Assembly (NCBI GenBank): GCA_030848705.1
Contig: CM061244.1
Location: forward strand, 47,285,190-47,349,189
From: Heracleum sosnowskyi
Lineage: Eukaryota > Streptophyta > Magnoliopsida > Apiales > Apiaceae
Direction: 5' to 3'
DNA: 64,000 bases
Under the pieces are notes generated by a model that was not told the origin of the DNA, did no database searches, and was given only the letters and a program-made list of their open reading frames with translations. Below, in pieces: positions 35,320 through 45,080 of this stretch. The position numbers and the translations under genes are program-made. The number at the start of each line of letters is the position of its first letter. The first letter of the stretch is position 1.

Positions 35320-35641
35320 TATCGTGAAGTCAGAATGAGCTATGTTGTGAAGTCCAAAATATCCATGTCGTGAAGTACTGAGATCGCATAGTCCAAAATG
35401 AACTATGTCGTGAAGTCTTCAAGACTCATGTCGTGAAGTCTTCAAGACTCATGTCGTGAAGTGTTGAGATCGCAAAGTCAGATTGTGCTAGATCGTGAAG
35501 TCCTCAAAAAGGCTAGATCGTGAAGTCGTCAAAAAGGCTAGATCGTGAAGTTATCAAAAACCCTATATCGCATACTCCTGTAATACTCATATAGCAAAGT
35601 CCTCATATAGCAAAGTCAAGAATGTTCTATGTCGACAAGTC
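35320..35641. repeat. Motif array TCGTGAAGTC in the solo LTR
   Basis: Nine GTGAAGT copies with variable spacers (35320-35552), most as ATGTCGTGAAGTC or AGATCGTGAAGTC, followed by weaker GCAAAGTC variants. Part is a 25-bp tandem repeat, but spacers elsewhere differ, so the oligomer is what is kept. Confidence 0.85.
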
Positions 35642-35953
35642 AAAGAATCAGGAATATGCTGGAGTTCACGATGTCAACACTTAGCCGTTTATAACAAGAC
35701 AAATTAAGGTACATAACCAAGATTCAAAGGAGACAAATACTGAAGCATCTGTTACGGTGAGGTGGTCCAAAGACAGATGGCAAATCTACAGCAAAACTTG
35801 GAGAGAAAGATTAGAGACAAACAGCTACAGAAACGGGAAAGGCTACAGAAAGCAAGTGGTCCTTCCTGACACAGTTAACTTCTTATGGCATGACAAGTTG
35901 GAGTTACAGTTAGGGGTAACTGTGTAAATAGGAGTGTGCACCAGTTTGTATAG

Positions 35954-35955
<2 letters not shown>

Positions 35956-36003
<48 letters not shown>
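35956..36003. repeat. (AT)n microsatellite, about 24 units
   Basis: An uninterrupted AT run inside the solo LTR near its likely transcription start region. Confidence 0.95.
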
Positions 36004-36006
<3 letters not shown>

Positions 36007-36335
36007 GCATACCCTATTGTGAGCTGTAAGTGAGAAATACACAGAAATATTCAAGCACTCTTTTCTCTGTAAGAAAACAAGAAAACACTGTTCTTGTTTA
36101 GAAGCCAGAATTTTACTTGTGAAATTTTGGAAGCTGTAGTATTTGATTTACTTAATACAAAGTAGATTAAAGTGATTGTGTGTGTTCTGTCTATTATATT
36201 CCGCATTTTCATACAACACAATCTAACACAACTTTTTAGTTTCAAGAAAACGAAAAACATTCAAACTATCCATTCACCCCCCCTCTCTGTCTAGTTTCTT
36301 AGTGATATTCATATCTAACAGTATGTATTAAAATT

Positions 36336-36925
36336 CTAATGTAGAATTAAAATATATATGATAAAGTTAATTAAATCAACTAATTATTTAATAAATTTAT
36401 CCTTTTGATTCTATAGTAAAATCAAAAATTTTACAATTTTTTTTAATAAAATCTCTTACTTTTAAACTATTTATCAAATTCTATAAAATTGAAGAACACA
36501 AAATGATGACATGGAATCCAACAAAAAACATCTAAAACGTGCAACTATGATAGATATGAAGCTTAGATTAAAAATAAACAAAGATTGAAACTCTAAATCC
36601 AACAAATATTGATGCAAATAGACATAAATTTACAATTCAAGTGATTTATTCAAAATTAAATAACAACTAATACCATGAAGGAGTAAGCCAAATAAAGAAA
36701 CTTGATGAAGAACCGATTTGGAAAATAGAATCACAAAGTTGAGTTTGATTCAGAGGAGCCTTGCACTCAGATGATATTCTAGGGAGAGAGAGAGAGAGAT
36801 GGAGAGATCTAAAGAGTACTAACTATTTCTATTATTTATTTAGTTAATTAACTGTTTGATTCTATAGCATAATTACAAATGAATATAAAAATTTGATCTT
36901 ATTATTAAGGTTCTATAGTAGAATC
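36336..36925. repeat. Palindromic boxes between insertions
   Basis: Variants of TTCTATAGTAGAATC at about 36336, 36407, 36859 and 36909, with one AGAGAGAG run near 36784. No gene is seen from 36326 to 37264. Confidence 0.6.
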
Positions 36926-37264
36926 AGTACTAAAATATTTCAAAGCATATAAATCAGATATGACAGTTCATTTTTTTTGTCAAAGGAAATGTTACAAGAT
37001 AATATCCTTTATAAAATATAATTTTTTATGATGCATAAATTCTATTTATATAAAACTATTACTTATTTGACGAGTCAAAAGAGCGAAGCTAATATCAACT
37101 ATAAGTATTACAATGTTACATTTGATTGAATAATTATCAAAAAATCAGGACTAGTGACTATTATTAGAAGCAACGAGAACCAAAATTTTTTAATTTAATA
37201 GCATAAAACCCAAACTGAAGCACAAATTGAAGTTTAAAACATGATTAGATAAACAATGAGATAA

Positions 37265-37781
37265 TGATATGGGCTGAAAATAACCCTGGAAATATAATTA
37301 ATGGCGTATTAATTAGGCCCAGATTGGTCCAAGAATACGACCCAATATTCAAGGCCCAAAGCCCTGATTATTTATTAATTTCGTAATTAATAAATAGGGA
37401 AAATATACATCTCATGAAAAGAGTCCAAAATATGGTAAATTCATCAAAGAAGGATCCAGAATCCCAATTAATGAGTCACAGCCTTTATCAACAAGGAAAA
37501 GACTTGTCCGCCAAGTAATACAATCCTTATCAGTTATCAATAAGAAGACTTATCCGCTAAGTCTCCCAAATGTACCATAAATACAAGGCTCCAGACGCCT
37601 ATATAAGGCCTCTGATCCTATAATCAGAACTACATTTTTGGCTTGATTCTCAATTACGAATTGAGATACGTAGGCATCTTGTGAGGACCGATTTAGTCTC
37701 GAAACACAAGTGCAGCCATTAAAGCTCGAAGCTCTCCAACCTTAGCATTAATTTCGCAAGCTCAGTTTTTATTCCACAACA
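37265..37781 (+). repeat. 5' LTR of the gag-protease element (517 bp)
   Basis: TGATATGGGC...CCACAACA. TATATAAG at 37600 is a likely TATA box. Confidence 0.95.
37600..37607 (+). promoter_or_regulatory. TATA box in the gag-protease element LTR
   Basis: TATATAAG about 180 bp before the LTR end. Predicted only. Confidence 0.55.
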
Positions 37782-37783
37782 TT

Positions 37784-37798
37784 TGGCGCCGTCTGTGG
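37784..37798 (+). other. Primer-binding site (TGGCGCCGTCTGTGG)
   Basis: TGGCGCCGTCTGTGG begins 3 bases after the LTR, a sequence typical of Tat-lineage gypsy elements, which use a non-initiator tRNA. Confidence 0.8.
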
Positions 37799-37814
37799 GA
37801 AAACAACATCAACC

Positions 37815-40235
37815 ATGGCAAACACGCGAAGAACAACTCGAGCTTCTGAAGAACTTCCTATCACCTCCGGGGCTGATACTCATGGAAGTCAACCACCGCC
37901 AACTACTGGCATTGAAGGGGCGAATATCCCCACCAACACTCAAGGACCGGAAGTCCCGACATCGGTTGAAGGGACGAATCCCCTGCAGATGGTCATTCAT
38001 GGATCTAATCCACAAGAGACCGTTCACCAGCAACCTATCACCACTTCCCCACTGCTCATGAATGCCCCGAGGAGCCTTCAACTCCATACTACTGATCTCC
38101 CTCAATATGTGAATCAGACCCTTGGGATGCCTACCCATGGCAGGCCCTCTCGACCCCCGGTGGGCAGTAGTGGTACCAATCTGGTACACCATGAGGCATA
38201 TGTGCCCCCTTACGTACAAGGTTTGGAACCCCTGAACCGTCAAACCCAAACTCGTCAGATGTATCGAGACGATTTCTCTGGTCCTTACACTGAGGATGAA
38301 AATTACAATACTGATGATGACTATCCCCCACGAAGAAGACGTTCTGCAAACAAGGAGCAAACCACTCAGGAAAGGATTGCAGCCCATGAGGCAGAGGTTG
38401 CAAAACTCAAAAAGAAGTTAGAGGAAGAAGAGGCTGCAAGAGCAGCCGGGAGGCCTCCGGTAATTAATCTGGATCCTACTCCTCCGAGATCCAGAAGGGT
38501 TGAAACCCCAAGAGGAGATCCTACTGTATTGTTACCCCTAGGAGATCCTGACGATCCTACACCACCTTTCACTCAAGAGATAATGAAGGCCACTATATCC
38601 AGGAAGTTTAAAATGCCAACCATCAAAGCTTATGATGGAACGGGAGATCCCGCAAATCATGTAAGAACCTTCTCAAATGCACTGCTGTTGCAGCCTGCCA
38701 ATGACACTGTAAAGTGTAGGGCGTTTCCACAAACCCTAGCGGGTATGGCTCAACGTTGGTATAGTCGCCTTCCGCCCAATTCTATTGGATCTTTCAAAGA
38801 GCTGAGTAAGGAATTCATCAATCAATTTGTTAGTGGGAAGATACATGAGAAAAGTTCCGCCTCTCTTATGGGGATTCGACAAGGCAAGAATGAAACGTTG
38901 AGAGAATACTTGAGTAGATTCACTAAGGAGGCTATAAAAGTCCCAGATTTGGAAGATAAAGTGGCTATGATAGCCCTACATCAAGGAACTACCGATGACC
39001 ACTTCAGGAGGTCTTTGGCTAAGCATCCCCCCGAAAACATGTTGTCACTACAAGATAGAGCTGGAAAATACATCAAGGCTGAGGAGAGCATGAGAAAGTA
39101 TGAACCCACTGTTGAGGGAAGTGAAAACGGAAAAAAGAGAAAGGAGACTCAAGAGTATGACGCTAGGGACAAATATCCCAGGACAGCGAAAGATTCTGAC
39201 TCTCCACCTAAAAGGAACAACTTCGGACCCAGGTTCAATGAATATGCAAGGTTGAATACCTCAAGAAGTCAAATTCTGATGGAAATTGAGAGGGAAGAAG
39301 ATCTTCGATGGCCAAAGCCGCTAAGATCCGACTTGGAGAAACGGAACAAGAATCAATTCTGCCGTTTTCATAAAGAAGTTGGTCATGATACCGACGATTG
39401 TAGACAACTGAAAGATGAGATCGAGTTCTTAATCCGAAGAGGAAAACTCGATAAGTTCACTAAGGATGGGAATCGAGGAAATCAACAAGGAAACTATGAA
39501 AGAAAAAACTATGATAGGAGGGACAACGACCAAGATCGTACTCCTAAGCCCCGAGGGCATGTCATTAACATGATATTTGGAGGACCGACTGCTGCTGGGT
39601 CCTCCCGAAACTCAAGGAAAGCTTATGCCCGAGAGGTAATGACTGTTGTAGGAGAAACACCGAAACGTGCCAAGACAGAAGTGGCTGTTACCTTTGATGA
39701 TTCTGATCTTGAAGGGGTGAAGTTCCCCCATGACGACCCGTTGGTCATTATACCTGTAATAGGCAACTCTAAAACCAAGAGGGTTCTGGTAGATAACGGA
39801 GCTTCCGTGGACATCTTGTTCCATGACGCCTTCATCAAGATGGGATATACCGATTCGCAACTGACTCCTTCAAACATGCCCATATACGGGTTCAATGGGG
39901 TTGAATCTAAAGTAGAGGGAATTATTCAGCTCCCTATGACAATAGGGCAAGGTTCACAAACAACAACTCAAATGCTGAACTTCGTGGTGATAAAGGCAAC
40001 CTCGACTTATAATGCAATCCTTGGGAGGACAGGCCTTCATGCATTCAAGGCTGTTGCCTCAACTTACCATTTGAAAATCAAGTTCCCAACAAGGAACGGA
40101 GTTGGTGAAGAACAAGGAGATCAAAAGATGGCTAGGAGTTGCTATGTAACCGCGTTAAGGCCTGATGGAATCGGGGGGCAGGTTCTCCCAATCAAGGTTA
40201 TGAATTCGAGAGACGATGAAGAAAGAAGGGACTGA
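37815..40235 (+). CDS. Gag-protease polyprotein (806 aa), Tat-like gypsy
   Basis: Intact ORF from ATG 37815. The N-terminal ~240 residues are low complexity with a short coiled coil (EAEVAKLKKKLEEEEAA). The Retrotrans_gag capsid domain lies around residues 255-430 (AQRWYSRLPPNSIGSFKEL). A compact zinc motif, CRFHKEVGHDTDDC, is near residue 515. A retropepsin-like domain follows around 640-770 with DNGASVDIL (near 659) and the downstream AILGRTGLHAF. DNG in place of DTG/DSG is seen in plant gypsy elements. It would package RNA and process itself, but needs polymerase and integrase in trans. Confidence 0.9.
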   Translation: MANTRRTTRASEELPITSGADTHGSQPPPTTGIEGANIPTNTQGPEVPTSVEGTNPLQMVIHGSNPQETVHQQPITTSPLLMNAPRSLQLHTTDLPQYVNQTLGMPTHGRPSRPPVGSSGTNLVHHEAYVPPYVQGLEPLNRQTQTRQMYRDDFSGPYTEDENYNTDDDYPPRRRRSANKEQTTQERIAAHEAEVAKLKKKLEEEEAARAAGRPPVINLDPTPPRSRRVETPRGDPTVLLPLGDPDDPTPPFTQEIMKATISRKFKMPTIKAYDGTGDPANHVRTFSNALLLQPANDTVKCRAFPQTLAGMAQRWYSRLPPNSIGSFKELSKEFINQFVSGKIHEKSSASLMGIRQGKNETLREYLSRFTKEAIKVPDLEDKVAMIALHQGTTDDHFRRSLAKHPPENMLSLQDRAGKYIKAEESMRKYEPTVEGSENGKKRKETQEYDARDKYPRTAKDSDSPPKRNNFGPRFNEYARLNTSRSQILMEIEREEDLRWPKPLRSDLEKRNKNQFCRFHKEVGHDTDDCRQLKDEIEFLIRRGKLDKFTKDGNRGNQQGNYERKNYDRRDNDQDRTPKPRGHVINMIFGGPTAAGSSRNSRKAYAREVMTVVGETPKRAKTEVAVTFDDSDLEGVKFPHDDPLVIIPVIGNSKTKRVLVDNGASVDILFHDAFIKMGYTDSQLTPSNMPIYGFNGVESKVEGIIQLPMTIGQGSQTTTQMLNFVVIKATSTYNAILGRTGLHAFKAVASTYHLKIKFPTRNGVGEEQGDQKMARSCYVTALRPDGIGGQVLPIKVMNSRDDEERRD

Positions 40236-41339
40236 GATGCCAAGAATATGGCATGCCTCAAATTTGAAAGTTTATTATGTTTAAGTATTTCCTAAAAGGA
40301 TCCACAAATAGGACAAGTAGCAATAAGGTCGACGAAACCATTCTGAGCTCTTAAGCTCTTAGTAGGAAGTAAAATACTATGTAAGGGTCGAACCCTCTTT
40401 TCAAAAAATACTTCAAATTCTCTTTCACTATTTTATTACTTATCTTTGTTTGGGCATTTCCTTATTGTTTTACTAAAAAGCAAGTTGTACCAATAACACT
40501 TGATCAAAGTGCCAGCCCATTCAAGAGGCCAAGTACTAGGAATTGCCTTACAAAAGATAAGTTAAATAAATATAAGTGAGCAAGAATGACAAAACAGAAT
40601 ATGCAAAAATAAAGTTGCATAAACCCCGAAGAAGAAGTATCGAAAAATAGCATGCATGAATAGAAGATCTCGAAGGATCAAAGAGTTATGTTACAAGCAT
40701 CAAATAAATCTTAAAGTCCATGAAAGGACCCTGAATAAAAGCAAGATATAGAGCCACGCATGGCCAATAAAATCTGATCTAAGTAATCAAACGAATCATT
40801 GTCAAGGACAGGGGCATCTAAGTCCTCTATGAAGTCGTCAGTAGGCTCGAACTTCTCCATTGGCAAGAAGAAGTATCAGAAGGATGCCAAAAAGGCAAGC
40901 TGCCTCAAAATGGATCCCCACTTTAGATTAAAAAGTCATGAAGACCACGATTCTTAAAAGTCGGAAGATCAAAAGACCTCAAGCTCAAACTAAAAAAAAA
41001 CCTAAAGAGGCCTATTGGAAGAATGTTAATATATGGGTTGAAACCCCTGAAAATTGAGGAAGTAGAGCTCAGAACGAGTTTCGATTCGATATACCGCAAG
41101 CTCAAATTAAAGAAGCGAGTGAAACGTTGTGTCTGTCTTCGTTCACGAAGACCTCTCGATGTGAAACTTAGGGTATTAGAACTCAAGTTAGTTCTTGTAT
41201 CTGTAAGCCACGTTTGGCGTTGTCAAAACCTTAAACGAGGTTGAAGGGTAACGACCTCTCAAATACATAAAAAGTTGAGGTCGTTTTGTTCAACCTAGGA
41301 CCAAATCGAGGTCGAAAATTGAGGTCAAAAACACCTCAA
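40236..41339 (+). other. Non-coding internal region of the gag-protease element
   Basis: No ORF of substance, RT or integrase motif on either strand. AT-moderate unique sequence. Confidence 0.7.
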
Positions 41340-42020
41340 AAAACGCCTAGAAGACCGTCTGGGAGGCGTGGTTCACAACCCCGTCTTGTACACGGGGGTG
41401 ACCAACGTCCAAAAGACATTTGAAAAATCAAGGATTGAAAAACGACTAGGAGGCAAAGACGCCCAGGAGACCTCCTTGAACGCGTGGTTCACAACTCCGT
41501 CTTGTACGCGGGGGTGAACACCGCCCAGGAGACAAAGAAAGTCCAGCTAAAAAAGAAGCGCAAAGAACGCCTAGGAAGCATCCTTGAAAGCGTGGTTCAC
41601 GACCTCGCCTTGTACGCGGGGGTGAACGTCGCCTAGGAGACAAAAGCGAAGCGAACAAAAAAAAATTATTCGAAAAACGCCCGGGAAGCTGCCTTGTAGG
41701 CGGGGCTGAAAACACTGTCTTATAGGCGGGTGTCACCCACGCCCAGAAGACATCAAGAATTGGCCAACAATTTTTCAAAAAAAAAAAAGAAAAAAAAAGA
41801 AATGAAATTCTCGAACCGCGCCCAGGAAACAGCCTGGGACGCGTGCCTTATTTGGTTGTCTTGTACGCGTGGGTAATACACGCCTTCCCGACAATTCTTT
41901 CTTCAAGCAAAAAAAAAAAAAAAAAAAAATAATAATAATGAAATTCCGAACAGCGCCCAGGAAGCAGCCTGGGACGCGTGGGTTGCTAGCCTGCCTTGTA
42001 CGCGGGGCTTACCCCCGCCA
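41340..42020. repeat. GC-rich imperfect minisatellite (CGCCCAGGAGACA / TTGTACGCGGGGGTGAAC)
   Basis: About six diverged units of roughly 110-135 bp, each with CGCCCAGGA, GCGTGGTTCAC and CTTGTACGCGGGGGTG, separated by A-rich stretches (A runs near 41780 and 41910). GC content is far above its surroundings. Confidence 0.8.
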
Positions 42021-42350
42021 CCCCTGCACCTGCTTCTCCACAAAATTAAAACAGACAGAAGTTAATGCCTGACACGTGTCAACTGCTCCCTGACAGCAAC
42101 CATTCCTGCTCCCTGACAGGGGACAACCTGATTTGCTGCTACATGAGAAAAGAGACAAGATATGCTAAAGCAAAATAAATTAAAAAATTGCCAATAAATA
42201 GCCAAAAGCTATTTAAAATTTTTAGAAAAAAATTTCTAAAAATTCAGAAAATACCTGAAAAAATAGAAAATTATTTTCAAAATTATTTTCTTAATTTTGG
42301 GAAAATATTTTATACACTTTTGAAATATTTTAAGAAATATTTCTAAAAAT

Positions 42351-42500
42351 ACCTGTGGGTACACGAAAATTCCTAAAATATTAGGAATAATTATTAAAAA
42401 TACCTGTGGGTACACGAAAATTTCTAAAATATTAGGAATAATTATTAAAAATACCCGTGGGTACATGGAAATTCCTTAAATATTAGGAATATTTCATATA
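42351..42500. repeat. 51-bp tandem repeat, three copies
   Basis: ACCTGTGGGTACACGAAAAT...TATTAGGAATA units start at 42351, 42402 and 42453. Confidence 0.9.
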
Positions 42501-42689
42501 AATGTCAAATTAGCCTCGAATAAGGCAACAATCGTCGTAAATGTGTAGGTCGCTCCACACTTTGCAATAAGGCGATACTTGTGAAATACTAGTGTAAATA
42601 AAGTCCTAGGTAAAGGATAAAAAAGACCCCGAATCTCGAAAAAGGTCAATATAATTTCTACGAAAGCTTGAAAAGTTTTCCTAGAAATT

Positions 42690-42695
42690 GGGGGG
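42690..42695 (+). other. Polypurine tract of the gag-protease element
   Basis: GGGGGG in AATTGGGGGGCAAA, 4 bp before the 3' LTR. Confidence 0.75.
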
Positions 42696-42699
42696 CAAA

Positions 42700-43216
42700 T
42701 GATATGGGCTGAAAATAACCCTGGAAATATAATTAATGGCGTATTAATTAGGCCCAGATTGGTCCAAGAATACGACCCAATATTCAAGGCCCAAAGCCCT
42801 GATTATTTATTAATTTCGTAATTAATAAATAGGGAAAATATACATCTCATGAAAAGAGTCCAAAATATGGTAAATTCATCAAAGAAGGATCCAGAATCCC
42901 AATTAATGAGTCACAGCCTTTATCAACAAGGAAAAGACTTGTCCGCCAAGTAATACAATCCTTATCAGTTATCAATAAGAAGACTTATCCGCTAAGTCTC
43001 CCAAATGTACCATAAATACAAGGCTCCAGACGCCTATATAAGGCCTCTGATCCTATAATCAGAACTACGTTTTTGGCTTGATTCTCAATTACGAATTGAG
43101 ATACGTAGGCATCTTGTGAGGACCGATTTAGTCTCGAAACACAAGTGCAGCCATTAAAGCTCGAAGCTCTCCAACCTTAGCATTAATTTCGCAAGCTCAG
43201 TTTTTATTCCACAACA
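42700..43216 (+). repeat. 3' LTR of the gag-protease element (517 bp)
   Basis: Matches 37265-37781 at 516 of 517 positions. Confidence 0.95.
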
Positions 43217-43984
43217 GATAACTAGACCATTCAATGATCCATTTATTTATGAATCCTTATAAGGTATTTTCTATATTCCCTGAATTCTTTCCAGTTGTGC
43301 ATGCTTAAGTGACTAATGAGATACAACCCATTAAAAGAAAAAAAAAATATTCAATTGAAAGAAGAGCAAAAAACAACCTGATCATCGACATATCATTGTT
43401 GAATAGCCTTTGTTTGTGGTTGCATAACTAGCTAGACAGTATCGTCATTGGAGATTCCACTTGCAAAGTCATTCCACGTGAGCCTTCAAATAGCAAAACA
43501 AGAAAATAAGTTCAAAAGCATCGGCTTGCAACAAGTGAACATTCATGTATCTTCAAAAAAAAAAAGACTTGCTAGTCTAAAATGATCAAATACCAAACAA
43601 TGGCGCAAAAAGTATATCAAAAAACCAAATTAGAAAAAGAAAAACATTTTTCTTACCTAAATGAAAGATGACTACTTTAATAAGTAAAATCAAAAGTATA
43701 ATTACAAAACTATATGTATCAGCCTATCAGGAACATTATTATAGATAACCCATATTGCCAAAGCTAAATTCAAATCACTATTATTAATTTTAATCATAAC
43801 CAACTATACTTCTCACTCCTATTTCATGGTCAACAATATTTCATGGTATTTCAAATAAAGACTATTAAAGACTTCAGCCCTGAGCTATTTCATGGTCAAG
43901 TAGGTGACTACACACTCCTATTGCGATATAAAAAATGATCATAGAAAATCCGAAAAAAAAATTAAAATACACAAGAATATTAAA

Positions 43985-44905
43985 AATATATTGTAGAATC
44001 AAAACTTCTTCACTAAAATAAAAAACTTTAGAAAAATACTAATATTATTCTACAGTAAAATCAAAAGGCTCAACTAACATTTTGAGTATAAGATTTGTTG
44101 GTTATGAGTCGTATATCTGATTCTATAGTAGAATTTTTGCATTAAAAGTCTATGGTAGAATCAAAATTTTTGCACTAGAAATAACAAAATCAAATAAATA
44201 CTAATTTGGTTCTACGATAGAATCAAAAAGTCTAATTAAATTTGGGAGCACTCCACCTACTGCTTACGAATCATTTATGAGAATATGTAATAGAAGTTTA
44301 TGCATTAAGTGTATTATAGAATCAAAATTTATGCACTAAAATAAACAAAATCAAATAAATACCAATTTAATTCTACATAGAATCAATAGGCCTACCTAAA
44401 ATTGTGAACACAAGATTTGCTGCTTATAAATCATTTACCAAATTCTATAGTAGAATTTATGCATTAAAATTCTATTATAGAAACAAAGTTAATGCACTAG
44501 AATAAACAAACTCAAATAAAAATTAATTTCATTCTACAATAGAATAAAAAGGCTTACCCAAAATTTTGAGTATAAGATTTGTTGTCTATGCATCATTGAT
44601 CAGATTTCATAGTAGAATTTATGCACTGAAGTCTACTATATATTCAAATTTTTTGCATTAAAATTAGCAAGGTCAAACAAATAATGATTTGATCCTACAA
44701 TAGAATCAAAAAGCACATACTTATAAATTAAATCTACAAATTACACTAGAGAACTTCTATTGTGATTCCACTTTAAATGTCTTAAAGTCTATATTAAAAT
44801 CAAAATTTCTGCAACTAAAAACAACTAATAGTTAATCTGGTTCTATAGTAGAATAAAAAAACATATCTAAAATTTTGAGCATAAGATTTGCTTCTTTTGA
44901 GTCAT
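43985..44905. repeat. ~162-bp tandem repeat of palindromic boxes
   Basis: About five to six diverged units. The landmark TTCTATAGTAGAATTT.TGCA recurs at 44120, 44281, 44443 and 44604, about 161-163 bp apart. A second landmark, AGTATAAGATTTG, recurs in step. Each unit has three boxes (TTCTATAGTAGAATTT, TCTATGGTAGAATCAAA, TTCTACGATAGAATCAAA) spaced about 32, 62 and 67 bp. The box is shared with 20.1-20.8, 23.4-23.6, 36.3-36.9 and 64.0 kb. The flanks 43222-43984 and 44906-45075 hold no gene. Confidence 0.85.
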
Positions 44906-45080
44906 AACACATATGAAACACCGAAAATGTAACAAAAATGATGCATAAATTAAAAAAAAAAACAACTAAAAATCAAAAATCAAGTCGACTACATCCAATC
45001 CATATAAACACCCGCTAAAATGCTAAATTTACTCATACGAAGCTCGTATAAAAAATAAACATAGAAACTTAAAATGAATA

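Larger units (their letters stand above)
35019..36320 (+). mobile_element. Solo Ty1/copia LTR (1302 bp)
   Basis: TGTTAG...CTAACA flanked by the perfect 5-bp duplication GTATG (35014-35018 and 36321-36325), with no primer site or ORF. A C-rich stretch (CACCCCCCCTCTCTGTC) about 40 bp from the right edge is typical of the 3' end of copia LTRs and sets the orientation. It probably arose by LTR-LTR recombination. It carries a TCGTGAAGTC motif array and an AT microsatellite. Confidence 0.9.
37265..43216 (+). mobile_element. Non-autonomous Ty3/gypsy element with gag-protease only
   Basis: A 5,952-bp element with 517-bp LTRs differing at one position (ACATTTTT/ACGTTTTT) and the perfect duplication GATAA (37260-37264 and 43217-43221). 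It has one long ORF (gag plus protease) and about 2.45 kb of non-coding DNA, with no RT, RNase H or integrase. This matches TR-GAG or LARD-like non-autonomous elements of the Tat/Ogre side of Ty3/gypsy. Its young age implies an autonomous partner active recently. Confidence 0.92.

Noticed and set aside
35320..35641. CRISPR-like array (TCGTGAAGTC repeats)
   Set aside because: The repeat core is only about 10 bp, spacers vary and repeat, and it lies in a plant copia LTR with target duplications.
43985..44905. Subterminal repeats of a CACTA-type transposon
   Set aside because: I found no CACTA or other terminal inverted repeat at the array edges and no transposase; kept only as an alternative explanation.
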